Part shown: positions 11,622-22,297 of the stretch, piece after piece
Position numbering within the stretch: position 1 is the first letter of the stretch
How the letters are laid out: each line of letters starts with the position of its first letter
Source of the DNA: Apiotrichum sp. Y4204
Taxonomy: Eukaryota; Basidiomycota; Tremellomycetes; Trichosporonales; Trichosporonaceae
Direction: 5' to 3'
DNA length: 64,000 nucleotides
Assembly: GCA_025531455.1 (NCBI GenBank)
Contig: JAMYHL010000101.1
Coordinates: forward strand, 49,871 to 113,870
Position numbers and translations under genes: made by a program
Notes under the pieces: generated by a model
Seen by the model: only the letters and a program-made list of their open reading frames with translations
Told to the model about the DNA's origin: nothing
The model's database searches: none

Positions 11622-12240
11622 CTACGAGTACATGCCCGAGAAGGATGGTTTCGGCGGGGCGGTAGCCGCAACGGGCACGCCGGCCGGTACGCCGCTGGCG
11701 CCGCCTGCGCCTCCTGGGCGGCCAAACAGCTCGTGGAAGAAGGCGAGCATGCGCTCCGTCCGCCGCTGCTCCTCGATAGCGGGAACCGGTGCATGCGGAT
11801 CAAGCACCGCACGGCAGAGGGGACACGAGTTGTTCTCCAATCAGCTCCCAGTGTTCACGATTTACTCACGATGCGGAGCCACGCAGCCGCACACCGCGCA
11901 CAGAGGACATGTCCCGCCTCGCACGGGAGGGCGCGCAGGCCGAGCGCCGCCGTGTCCCCGAAGAAATGCTCGCTCGCGAGGGCATACTCTTCCTCGGTGA
12001 GGATCGCGGCTGTGGGCTGTAGGCAGACGGGGCAGCTTTCCTGGACTGTAGACACGGGATGGGGGAGGGCGGCGATAAACTCTTTGCTGGCGCCATGACT
12101 GTTGTTAGAGGGACAGTATAGGGGACCACGCACGGGTTCTCAAAGTCTGCGAGAAACTCGTCGTATAGCTCTGAGGAGATTAGGACGCCGCCACCCTCGA
12201 GGGCAGAGGCGAATTCTGTAAATGTTGGTTCGGTGGACAT
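11622..12240 (-). CDS. Small RING-finger protein (putative E3 ubiquitin ligase)
   Basis: Three exons (12240-12134, 12098-11870, 11834-11622) give 182 aa. The RING spans residues about 57-120: CPVC, a spacer of about 30 residues, LPCEAGHVLCARC and, after a 35-nt intron, CPLC. This is a C3HC4 arrangement with all eight zinc ligands present. The first 50 residues are acidic (SSELYDEFLADFEN), and the tail is Pro/Ala/Gly-rich after a helical EEQRRTERMLAFFHELF segment. The family is too broad to name a substrate. It lies tail-to-tail with the bromodomain gene, with stop codons only about 60 bp apart. Confidence 0.72.
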
Positions 12241-12616
12241 GGTGCGGGATGTAGATGGACAGTTGTGAGATTCAGACTTCAATGACGCGTCGGACCTCCA
12301 CCGTACCCGGATTCCAACGCAGCTGCCAGACGGTTCCACCCCCACGCGTAACCCCCACCTCACCGCGTCACCTCGTCACATCTCGCTGTGATGATGATAA
12401 TGCATGCGCATGGTGGTACAGTAGATATACACGGGCTCGCGCCCAATGAATAGCAGTTTAGAGATGGGTGATGAGAGTGATTCAGCGGATGTTCAGCCGA
12501 TGGGCCATGCCGGCGGGCTGCTTGCTGCGCGGTTCGGCCTCGGTCTCCGCTTGGGCTCTCGCTGCGTCGCGCTGCGTCGCGCCGCTGGGCTTGTCTTTGC
12601 CCCGCCGCTCCGCCGT
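12241..12616. other. Intergenic region
   Basis: 376 bp between the RING gene start and the stop of the histidine-rich gene, both on the minus strand. It should hold the RING promoter. There is no distinct motif beyond CGTCGCGCTGCGTCGCGC-type doublets at 12560-12585. Confidence 0.5.
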
Positions 12617-13101
12617 TTAGCGCTGCTGGTGCGGGATCCATCGGCGGCCGGCGACGGTCGCGGCCTGCTCGATCGTCCACACCACGGCCTTGATCCAGTT
12701 GAACAGCTCGTGCACTGCCTCGTCCTGGGATTAGTGGTGTCACTGTGGGTCTGGGCGAGAAAGTCGCCTCTGCTAGCCCGGCGACGCGACCTGCTTTCGG
12801 AGCGCATCTTGCTGCACACCGTGATTCCCGCCGCGCGGCCTCCAGTCCCCAGTCCCCAGTCCCCGCCGCGACTCACCATTCTCTCCGGATCGTCCGAGAG
12901 GCGCTTCCGCGTCCCGTCCGACGGCGCGTGCATGGCGAAATACCGCGCCTCCTCGTCGGGCGGCACACGCGCCTCAGTGTCCTCGTAGGTGTATTCGTCG
13001 GCATCCGAGTCGACCTCGCCGTGGTGGTGCGAGTGCGAGTGGGCGTGGGGGTTGGGGTGGTCGTGCGCGTGGACGTGGGTGTCATGCACGTGTGCGTGCG
13101 T

Positions 13102-13134
<33 letters not shown>

Positions 13135-14193
13135 GGAATGAGAATGGGAATGCACATGGTCGTGGTCATGGTCGTGGTCGTGATCGTGATCGTGATCGTG
13201 GTCGTGGTCATGCCCATGTCCATGCCCATGGTCGTCCTCGTCCACCTCGTCGCAGTCGCAGGTCCCCGGCTCGTGGTCGCACTCGACGTAGCTGTGCGTG
13301 TGGGAGCAGCACTCGCAGCACTCGTCGTCCGTGTCGTAGTAGTAGTACTCGTCCGAGCCCTGTACCGACGCGGGATACTCGTGCGTGTGCCTGTAGCGTG
13401 AGTATGGGCCTGGAGAAGGGCACGATGGGCACCAAAAGCTGTTCCAGCATGCAGCTGCTCAGCTTTGCGACTAGACTCACCCCCCGCGACCACAGGTACA
13501 CTCTCCCAGCTCATCATCAACAGCCACCTCCTTTCCCTTTCCGACCGGGATGCCGCCGACGCTCTCGACCGCCGCGGCCACGCCCTCGCGATATCCCTTG
13601 AGCTCCTTCTGCATGCGCATAAGTTTGGCCTTTTCGCGGTCGAGGGTGAGCTTGGCCTCGAACAGCGCAGCAAGACTACCCGGCAAATCGATCGGGAGCC
13701 CATTAGCAGCCGCGCCAATCCCGACGCCGCCGGCGGCCGCCGCCGCGCTGAAGAGCGACGCGTCGCCGATTCCCGCCGCCGCACCGGCAATGGCACTGAG
13801 CTGGTTTGGCGTGAGGCGGGGCAGCTGGCCGAGCTGGGAGAGCGCGCTCGACGTCCAGTGCCGGAACGCCGAGGGGAACTCGGGGTCCGAGGGGTCGAGA
13901 CCGCTCGCAGAGGGGAGGAGCGCAAACCCCGGATCGAAACCTGCAAATGGCGGTGCGCGGCTGCGGCTCGGCGGGCGCCCAGGGCCGCCAGGGGCATCGG
14001 GGGCGGCGGGTGTGTGTCCGTGTGTGTGGGGGTGAGAGTGGGTATGAGCGTGTCCGTGGGCGTGGGGGTGGGAGTGGGGCGGCGTGTCCGGGAGCGCGGG
14101 GGCGGGGCTCGGGAGCGGAGGGGGCGCAGCGGCGTCGCGGCGCGCAGGCTTGGGCGGCGGGCGCTTGTTCGTGCGCGGCTTGGAGCGGCCCAT
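12617..14193 (-). CDS. Histidine/cysteine-rich protein of unknown function
   Basis: Three exons (14193-13481, 13390-12877, 12724-12617) give 444 aa. I do not recognise a family. In order: a basic Pro-rich start (MGRSKPRTNKRPPPKP); a first His tract at residues 40-60 in which almost every second residue is His; a Ser/Pro region; an Ala/Gly-rich block near 160-195; an amphipathic Lys/Glu helix (KLTLDREKAKLMRMQKEL) that could be a coiled coil; GECTCGRGG; then, beyond the first intron, EYYYYDTDDECCECCSHTH and EPGTCDCDEVDEDD; then a second tract of about 70 residues of alternating His with Asp, Gly and Ser; an acidic stretch; and a conserved-looking end (HELFNWIKAVVWTIEQAA). The clusters of Cys and His suggest binding of Zn, Ni or Cu, which is inference. 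No signal peptide or membrane segment is visible, so it is not a ZIP or CDF transporter. Confidence 0.72.
12985..13245 (-). repeat. Coding microsatellite for the long His tract
   Basis: On the plus strand the DNA is runs of GTGAGA, GTGRTC and GTGGTC hexamers, coding alternately for His-Ser and His-Asp on the minus strand. The synonymous interruptions (CAT/CAC, GAC/GAT) show the tract is not a fresh pure expansion. Confidence 0.75.
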
Positions 14194-14582
14194 TGCGCGA
14201 GACGGAACTGGGACGTCGGAGGTGGGGGCGCGTGTGCGTGGGTGGGTATGGGTATGTGTTCTTGTGTTCTTGTGTTCCTTTGTTTCTATGTGCCGAGTGC
14301 AGTGTGCGATGGCGAGCGGGACATGAAAGATCGCGAAAGAGGACAGAATCGCATCGAGCACTTCGAGCTCGAGGCCGCCAGTGTGGCTTGGTGGGGCGGG
14401 GCTTATCAACTTCTTTTCGCCACGCCAGCTATTTTATACACGTCATTTGATTGCCTGCCAGGAAAGTTGAGAATGCCATGTCCCGGAAATCTCCTCTGCT
14501 CGTCGAGAGAGATAAGATGCTCGAGCTCGATGCTCACTCTCGACCTCGAGCTCAACATTCACCCTACTCTATCCCATCCACG
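14194..14582. promoter_or_regulatory. Divergent promoter region between the His-rich gene and GAR formyltransferase
   Basis: 389 bp shared by two divergently transcribed genes. It contains repeated TTCTTGTGT units near 14257-14280, a short GTGGGTATGG run at 14239-14252 and a TTTTATAC element near 14431 that could serve the plus-strand gene. Confidence 0.4.
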
Positions 14583-15443
14583 ATGACTCCGCCCACGCGC
14601 ACAAAGCGCATCACCGTCCTCATCTCCGGCTCGGGTAAGTCTTCCCTCTCTACGTCTCTTACACCAGGCTCGAACCTGCAGGCGATCCTCGACGCGTGCG
14701 GCACGCCCGCCCTGCCAAACGCAAAGGTGACCTATGTCCTCTCGTCGCGGTCCGGCGCCTATGGGCTGGAACGCGCCGCGCGCTCCGACCCCCCGGTGCC
14801 AGCCTCGGTATGCGCCCTCAAGACATTTACGAACCGCAACCCCGGCGGACGGGAGGCGTACGATGCCGAAGTCGCGCGCCGCGTCCTCCTCTCCCGCCCC
14901 GATGTCGTCGTCCTCGCTGGCTGGATGCACATTCTCTCCGACGCGTTCCTGGACATTCTGAACGGCACGACTCCCCCACCAGAACCGGCATCCATGCCCC
15001 CTCTTCCTCAAGCGCCAGAGGGCAGCGAACGCCTGCCGCCCCCACCTGAGAAGCAGCGCTTCCCGATCCCGTGCATCAACCTCCACCCCGCGCTCCCCGG
15101 TGCGTTTGACGGCGCGAATGCCATCCCCCGCGCGCTCGAGGCGTTCGAGGCGGGACAGGTGGAGAATACCGGCGTCATGGTCCATCGCGTCATCAAGGAG
15201 GTGGACCGCGGAGAGCCGCTCATTGTCCGCAAGGTGCCGATTCGCAAGGGGGATAAGCTCGCGGACCTCGAGGAGAGGATACATGCCGTCGAACACGAGA
15301 TTATTGTCGAGGGCACCAAGATGGTCCTTGAGGAGCTGGATAAGGGGGAGGGCAAGGGGGAGGGAGAGAAAGAGAACAAGGTGGAGAAGGAGAGCGTCGC
15401 GGACGCCGCGGACAAGCTTGAAAAGCTTGCCGTCAAGGAGTAG
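14583..15443 (+). CDS. ADE8: Phosphoribosylglycinamide formyltransferase (GAR transformylase)
   Basis: Two exons (14583-14634, 14668-15443) encode 275 aa. The enzyme moves a formyl group from 10-formyltetrahydrofolate to GAR, step three of de novo purine synthesis. Seen: the phosphate-binding start VLISGSGSNLQAI, rebuilt by removing a 33-nt intron; AGWMHILSDAFLD; and the catalytic NLHPALPGAFDG, carrying the Asn and His of the active site. ENTGVMVHRVIKEVDRGEPL follows, with the Asp that completes the triad. It is the monofunctional fungal form rather than the fused animal type. A Pro/Glu insertion (residues about 140-160) and a charged Glu/Lys tail of about 30 residues are extra to bacterial PurN. 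The intron sits inside the phosphate loop, has no stop and is a multiple of three, so retention would insert 11 residues into the loop. Confidence 0.94.
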   Translation: MTPPTRTKRITVLISGSGKSSLSTSLTPGSNLQAILDACGTPALPNAKVTYVLSSRSGAYGLERAARSDPPVPASVCALKTFTNRNPGGREAYDAEVARRVLLSRPDVVVLAGWMHILSDAFLDILNGTTPPPEPASMPPLPQAPEGSERLPPPPEKQRFPIPCINLHPALPGAFDGANAIPRALEAFEAGQVENTGVMVHRVIKEVDRGEPLIVRKVPIRKGDKLADLEERIHAVEHEIIVEGTKMVLEELDKGEGKGEGEKENKVEKESVADAADKLEKLAVKE

Positions 15444-15858
15444 TTGTTGTCAATGTCATAGGGCTCATGGATTGCATGATAGATTGCGAGCGGGCGGCGG
15501 ATGCGCGGCCGCGAGCTGCGAGCTGCAGGGTGTTGACCGTCGCGGCGGCGAGCGAGTCACTTGGCACTCGAGACGGGGTTGTCGTTTGGTACAACGCGCT
15601 CATCGCCTCTTGTCCGGAATGTCCGGAACACTCCGCACCGACTACACATTGGCCACCATACTGCTTCAGACGCACGTATGCATGCGGTGTATACTGTATA
15701 TCGGGGAGGATCGGTGTGGGCGAGGAACAGTACGGCTCAGGTACTCAGCTCTCGAGATCCAGACTCTGCAACGCCTCGTCCGTCGCCGCCTTTACCTCAC
15801 ATCACAACCCGCTTCTCCTCTGAGACCTCATCCTCCAGGCCGACGGCCGGCGCCCAGC
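15444..15858. other. Convergent intergenic region
   Basis: 415 bp between two genes whose 3' ends face each other. I see no gene or clear structure in it. Confidence 0.5.
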
Positions 15859-16947
15859 CTAGTCCTCATCATTGTTGACGCGGTACTTTGCCTCGCGGGC
15901 CGCCATTGTGTTCTTGAGGCCCTCGAGGCGCTCCTCCTTGGACGCATTGTACGCCATCGTGACCTGGTTGAACGGGTTCTCGGGCGCCTTCTGGAACTGC
16001 TTGTGCAGGATCTCGCGCATCTGGTTCTGGCGGAGTCCCGGGCGCTGCAAACAAAAGGGGGGAGAACAAAATCAAGACGGATGGGAGAGATTCAGAAATT
16101 CAGAGAAATTTCAGAGATCAACAGCAGAGAGAACGAGATTTTCCGCGTCAGCACCCGCCTATTCCATCTCCAAACCACTCACGTCTTCCTTGAGCTGCGG
16201 CAGCTCGCGCTCGAGATACGCCTCAAACGCAGCCTTGTACCTGCGCTCGGGGTGTCGTTCGATCCCCGCCGCCTAAAGAATCCGTCAGCACAATCCCCCC
16301 GGAATCCCCCCAGAAACCCACCTTTTGACCCATGGCGCTCCCGTCCGTGCGCTCATTTACAATCTCCATCGCCTCGAGCATGTCCTCGACGCCGACAGCC
16401 GAGAATTCAGGCACCGCGCGCCCCTCCTCGCGGCGCACGCCGACGGGGTCGTCGGTCCGAAACGCCGCGACCCCCGCGTTTGTCTTGACTGCTGAAGAGC
16501 CGCCCTTCTTTCCGGCCTTTGGCGCCGCCTTGGCCTTGCTCGGCAAAGACGCCTCTTCAGCGGCGAGGAGCGCGTCGCGCTCAGCCTTCTTCGCCGCCGC
16601 TTCGGCCTGCTTGGCTGCCGCGGCGTCTGCTTTACTCGCGCCCTTTGCTATGTGTCAGAGGATGTATGGCTGTCCGGCTTACCTCCCTGCTTCCACTTGT
16701 CGGCTTCGCGCGCCTCCTTGGCGCGGTCCGCCTCGGCCGCCTTCTTGTTCTGTGCGGAGTCAGTCCCCGCTGTAGGTAGTGGCGAGGAGCGGGCTCCGGG
16801 GGCCGGAGGCAAGGGTAAATTGGGCGCTGTCGGGCCAACGTTCCCCGGGACGCTGCCGCCGCCGCGGCTTAGCCTACCCACCTCGTTCTCGGCCTTGCGT
16901 GCGCGCCCGGCCTCCTTCTTCGAGTTTCCACCCTTGTTTGGTGGCAT
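15859..16947 (-). CDS. CCDC124/Lso2-family ribosome-associated protein
   Basis: Five exons (16947-16882, 16749-16683, 16647-16322, 16272-16183, 16044-15859) give 244 aa. The N-terminal half is a highly charged Lys/Ala/Glu helix (start MPPNKGGNSKKEAGRARKAE), as in Lso2, which binds vacant ribosomes and helps them restart after starvation. The C-terminal half has the CCDC124 signature: a middle block with GVEDMLEAMEIV, then ERHPERRYKAAFEAYLE, the LPQLKEDVRPGLRQNQMREILHKQF core, and NPFNQVTMAYNASKEERL. The full-length animal-like form is kept, unlike the shortened yeast Lso2. Exon ends are supported by the continuous family match across all four introns. Confidence 0.87.
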
Positions 16948-17336
16948 TGTGGTGTGTGGTGTGGTGAGAGGGGAAGAGACGTGTGTCGAGTTGGAGATGG
17001 ACAACGATCAGGATCAGGACAAGGACAGGAGTGGAGGTTGGTTCCCTCAGATCCATTTGTGGCACCCCGTTGCTTACTTGCTTGCGCTCACTTTCGGCCG
17101 ACACAATGGCCAAGTGGCAGGTGGCAAACGACGCACACGACCACACAACCTCTTTGCACCCTCTGCTTCAATGGGCACACTCGTACATGACACGATACGG
17201 CGTACAATGGCTGGACTGAATGCGGTATTGGTATTGGTATTGTTATTGTTACTGTTGTTATAGCTATGGATGTGTTTGTGCTTTATGACTTCGAAATGCA
17301 GCAAGAACAAGAAAAACGCCCCAACTCCCGACCCCA
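16948..17336. other. Intergenic region
   Basis: 389 bp holding the promoter of the CCDC124-like gene and the 3' flank of the BCAS3-like gene. It includes a GTATTG/TTATTG microsatellite at 17224-17262 and no gene. Confidence 0.5.
17224..17262. repeat. GTATTG-type microsatellite
   Basis: Six-base units GTATTG pass into TTATTG and then TGTTA. The tract is short, imperfect and noncoding. Confidence 0.7.
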
Positions 17337-20300
17337 TTACTTCTGATACTCGGTCTCCAGGTCCTTCTGCCGGCGCTCCCACTTACGCCGTTCCTCCTCC
17401 TCCTCGTCTAACAGCCCGAGCACGAGGTCGTCCGGCCCGTCGTCCTCCACTGCGCGGCGGTACTCGTCCTCCCACAGTTCGCCCCATTCGTCCTCTCCAT
17501 CCGTGTGCGGTATGAGCGACGACGGCGAGCTCGTCGCGTCCTCGCTCTCGTCGCTCCGGCGCGGATGGTCCTCAAAGCTTGAGCCCTGCTGTGCACTTGC
17601 GCGCCGCCGCTGCGCACGCGCATACTCTCGCCGCACGCGGTCCATCCCTTCGCCCAGGTTCGCGGCCACATTCCGGATCGGGATCGAGGACCAGAACGGC
17701 GAGCCCTTCGCCGGTGACCCGTTGGGCAGCTGCGGGAGCTGGGGCGTGAGCCGTCGCGATTCCATGACGCTGTGCAGTGCCGTGTTGAGAGGCTCGTCAA
17801 ACGATCGCGCGTCAGCGTTGGGCGGGTGCACCTCGACTTCCGGGCGGAACGAGAGCCGCCCCGTGCGCGCAACCTTGTCGAGGACGGAGAGCGGCGAGAA
17901 CTCGTCGGTCGGCACGGCCGCGAAAAAGTCGATCTGGCGCGAGAGGTAGATGGACGCGGGAAGGATGCGCGGGTTGCTCGTATGCGTGCGTATCTCGGCG
18001 TGGTACAGGCTCCGCGACTTTAACTTCCGGGTAGCTGGTGCCGCTGGCGCCTTCGCCACTGATATCTTACCCTTTGGCAGCACCGGCGCCTCGCTCGCAC
18101 CCTGACCGAGCGGGAGTGCCCAGCGGGCCTTGAGCCCCTGCTCCACTGCGAGGTCGCCATCGGGTACCAGCCCCGCCTTCTCGCGCATCATGTTCGTGAG
18201 GTTGCTCCCGCGACGCGCATCAGCGGCTGGCGGTGGGCTCGGCCTCGCATGCGCGGTCAGGCGCGCGAGCTCCATCTGCCCGATTCCCTGTCGGTAGATC
18301 GCGATGTCTTGGCACAAGCCGCCCGTCACTGGATGCCGGCGCGAGGCGACAAATGCAGCAGTGGCAAACGAGCTCGCCTTTGCCTCGTCTGCTTTGCTAG
18401 GCAGGTCATCCGACGATGCCGGACGCGGAGGCCGCAGGCGCGCAAACGGCGTAACCTCGATCGACAGCTGCTCAAGCTGCAGAGGGTTGGTGATCTTGAC
18501 GCTGGCATGACTGAGCGCCGTGGGCTTTCCCCCAGCAGGCGAAATGGGGAAGACATCTGTGTGTGAGCCGGGGAAAACTACTCCAAAAACTTCATCTACT
18601 CACGAACAGTGCCCTTGCCAGTCCCGACCGCAATCCATCGCTCGTCCTGGGACCACGCGACGGAGCGTACATCCGCAGCCGTGTTGCCGCGTCGGAGGAC
18701 GTACGTGTCCCAGACCTCCCCGCGGCAGCCACCGCGACGCGTTGCCGCACGGGGCCGGACATCGAGAATGTGAAAGTTGCGGCCATCGGCAGCGGCAGCA
18801 AAGAGGCGAGATCCATCAGGAGAGAACGAGAGGAAGGCGACAGGATACTCTCTATGAGCGGCACTCCGTCCACCTTGCGACGGAATCGGCGCGACGAGCG
18901 CGCGCGATGAGGGGAGGCGGAAGTGGGCGATAGTTTCCGCCTCCGAGCTGCTAGGGAAGAGGTCCACGATCTTGACCCACACGCCGCCTGCCGGGCGCGG
19001 CGAGAGCGGGTTCACCATACCGTCCTCTACGGACCTGCTCTCCGGGCCTTCAGCCGGAGAGAGACTATCTCCAGGAGGCAGGACATCTCCGCGTTCTGAG
19101 GGTGCGCTTTGCGCGAGCCGATCGTTAGCCATCCGAGCACCCATCTTGAGGCCCGACCACACACCGCGAGCTACGCCGCCGCCTATCTCCACCGCCGAGG
19201 AGAGGAGGGCGCCCTGCGTCGTCGGGGGCGGCGACTGGGGTGATGGGGAGGCGGCACTCACAGCACGCAGGGGCGCACTGGTCGCTGCTACGATAGACCC
19301 CAGGCCCTCGCGACCGGGAACTGCCGGCGCCTCACGGGTGGCGTACGCAAGGAGGCGTCCCGAGACACTGGCAATGGGCAGCTGCGTTTGGGGGTTGACC
19401 GGGAGGTGTGCGATGGGCGGGTGGACATTTGCGAGATGCGCGTCGAGGACGTGTATTGTGGGTCTGGGGTGGGAGGTGGCCTGGAGTTAGAGGGAGATCA
19501 CCTCGGATGACGTACAACAACAATGACTCGACGCGACGAGGACACGGCGGCGGCGACGCCGGACCCGAGGTCGAGTCGGCGAAACGCCTTGCCTGTTTTG
19601 AGGCTCACAAGGACGAGGGCCAATTGACCCTGCGCTGCGCGGCTCGGTACAGGCGACTGGACACTGCGAGTTAGACGCGATGCTTCTCGAAGCTCGACTC
19701 ACATTAGCGCGACCACTGGCCCCCGGTCGGCCCACAACGCACGGTCCAAGATGTGGGCGGCGAGTGCGCGCTCTTCCTTTGGAGTGCTGGGCTTGACCCC
19801 AGCTAGACCAGCCGTCTCCACATCCGGATCGTACGCTATGGACGGGACGGACGCCACCTCGTCTGGGGCGGGGAACGCCTCCTCGCTCTGGTCGTCCGGG
19901 ATGGCGCCCGAGTGGAAGGCAAAGACCTGCAGTGCGTGCATGGGCGTGCAGAGGAGAAGGAGGCTGCTGTCAGAAGCGCTCGCGAGCAGACAATAACTCA
20001 CCGCTGCCGGCCATCACCGAGATCGGCGTCCTGCCATGCTGCGAACGTGTCCTCTGTCGCCGCCTCGACCCTGGGCGACGGGGCGAGCGGGAGGAGGCCC
20101 TTGAGACTCGAGATGCCGGACGACATGGACGGCAGGTTGCTGAGGAACGGCGAGAGTATGGATGTCGAGTCACTGGGGGTCAGTGTGGAATACAATGGCG
20201 GTGCTTGGTGCGCTCTTACTCGATAGGCATGGCTATGGTGTCAGCACCATCTCACGACATGACACTTCTCTCTACTCACGCCATCCCGCGCGCCTGCCCC

Positions 20301-20343
20301 CCGCCGGGGACGTGCGCTGCGCAGAGTCCTCGGGCGGGGCCAT
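17337..20343 (-). CDS. BCAS3-like WD-repeat protein
   Basis: Seven exons (20343-20280, 20232-20220, 20172-20002, 19966-19703, 19663-19516, 19480-18604, 18556-17337) encode 918 aa. WD/propeller-type strands are visible: SLLLLCTPMHALQVFAFHSG, LALVLVSLKTGKAF, the VSGRLLAYATREAP strand that in BCAS3 marks the self-referential blade, EYPVAFLSFSPDGSRLFAAAADGRNFHILDV and RSVAWSQDERWIAVGTGKGTV. The C-terminal BCAS3 domain follows, with FPISPAGGKPTALSH and ITNPLQLEQLSIEVTPFARL. In animals BCAS3 pairs with PHAF1 and binds phosphoinositides on forming autophagosomes; the same role here is inference. The second exon is only 13 nt in this model. A shorter model would start at the ATG inside it (20230). 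The tail is acidic and Arg-rich. Confidence 0.85.
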
Positions 20344-22297
20344 GGCCGTGTGTGTATGTCGCCGTCACGGCGGGGGGAGGGATAGTGTAGTTGGGAGGAT
20401 GGGTGAAAGGCTAGGCGATGTGGATGTCAATGTGGGCAGAACCGATCAACGGGAGTGGGGACGCGAGGTGGAGGTGGGGGGGACGTCGTGGGGTTGTGCG
20501 GGGGTGATTGAGCCAGCTGGGCTAGAGAGCACACTGGTGAGAGCGTGCAGATATTGGGTATACGTGGGGGTCTAGTCTGTGTGTATCAATTGTGTGAATG
20601 CGATGCGAGTGATGGGCGACAGCAATAGGGTGTGTGATAGTGACAGTGGTGATGATGATAACAACAACGTGCAAAGGAGAGGCGTCGCCGCAGCGCGTTG
20701 TTGATAGGCAACACTAAGGCGACCAGCTACAGCCGAACGTGGAGGATCGTGGGGTGGGTGGCAAAACCGTACCCTGGTAGTGGATCATCTTGCTCGGCCC
20801 GCACGGGACCGAAACGAGCTCTCTCTCTCACCTTACTCTCCGTGCACTCCCCATGCATCTCCCGCTGTCTCTCCCTCTTCGTGCTCTCCATCCGCGTCCG
20901 TCTGAGACGCTCGGGGGTCGGCACGACACGGCATGCACGGCACGGCACAGCATGCTGCATGGCCATGGCATGGCATGGCACTGATACGTTCTTAGCGATG
21001 ACGTTGGGAGTCGACACAGCCGAGTCGAGTAGTCACCTCGTCGGCAGTCAGTCTTCTTGATAGCATTCCGATTCCTATTGCGATTCCTATGCATTGCAGG
21101 ATACTGGTAGGATGCATCTCACCTCATCCTTCTAGATTCTTCTCCTCTCTTGTGCTGATGCAAGCCACTCTCTCCGCATCAACAGCACGTCGTGGCAGTC
21201 ACCCACACCATCCGTGGAGCCGGGTGGCAAACGCTTCCCATCCTGTCTGTATCCTTTCAGCCCCCCTCACATTCCCGCCGCTCCATCGACTCGAGCACGA
21301 AAGCGCCCTCCGTTCTCGTGATCATGCCATTGTCAATGAGTCACTTGCTCCCATTCCTCGTGATACGCAAGGGATCATAAGATCATAAGACCAGATGCAA
21401 GACACCAAGTCATGTTTGCTGCTGTGACAGGCGCGAGCCGTTGCGTCACCCATCCGGCTTCCGGCTTCCGGATGTCCGGATGTTCGGGTACTGGTTCCCC
21501 CACGGGTGTTATCTACGCGATAAGCCTTCTTCGACTCGGGTCTCTCGGGAAAGCCACAATCGGGTCCTCACGACGACAGTAATAGATGCCTATTGGACTC
21601 TCGAGTATCTCCATGTCTCCACGTCTTCCGGCACCACGGTACCCGTTTCGTAACTGTGGTCCCACGGACTGGGAAGAGCGATCAAAGGGCGGGACAAGGC
21701 AGACGAGAAATGGGCGGTTGAGCAGCATCGTCTTCGGGGTCCTCATCTCGCATCCTGGCTGGACAGAGTGAGCGCATGCCACAGCCTCAACCAGTCTGCG
21801 CTGGGCAGCAAGGACAGACGAGCTGGGAGGGTAGTGTCTGAAGTGGCCGTCCCTTAGCCCATCATGCGGTCGGCCTCCATATGGCCTGGAGGATGAGTTC
21901 GTCTTCTCCCATGCCTGCAGTAAGCTTACTGAGCCCGCGGAGCTTGCCTTCTGGGTTTGAGTAGCGCTGCACTCACGAGTCTATGCCAGCTGTTAGCACA
22001 TCCAAAGATTCAAAGGTATGCTGCTGCGACCCCACCGTGACCGCCCCGTTGCCCAATCACTCATCGCTCTTCATCTCTCATATAATCGTTGGGCTTGTAG
22101 CGTGTTGTACGGAATGTTATACAGTATGTCTCGGTGAGGTGAGATCATCAACACTGCAAGCTTTGTGACCGGCCCCGCATTTCGACTGATAAGAGGACAA
22201 GGCTGATACATTGTACATTCACATATTGACACAGGGGGGCCGACATTATCAAGATCCAGACTCTCATTCCCTCGGAACCAACTCGATACAGTATCCA
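20344..22297. other. Gene-poor intergenic region of about 2 kb
   Basis: The left part should contain the BCAS3-like promoter. Low-complexity stretches include GGCATG/GGCACG repeats at 20920-20980 and ATTCCTATTGCG units at 21066-21090. Open frames are short and lack codon bias. I find no tRNA or transposon signature. Confidence 0.5.

Noticed and set aside
10421..11812. 463-codon minus-strand frame opposite the bromodomain gene
   Set aside because: Antisense shadow; Arg/Leu-rich without motifs.
12873..13997. 374-codon minus-strand Arg/Thr-rich frame overlapping the His-rich gene
   Set aside because: A frame-shifted reading of the same CAY-GAY repeat; the other frame joins properly across GT-AG introns and ends in conserved-looking sequence.
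12617..14193. ZIP or CDF zinc transporter identity for the His-rich protein
   Set aside because: Transporters of these families need several membrane helices; none are present in any exon.
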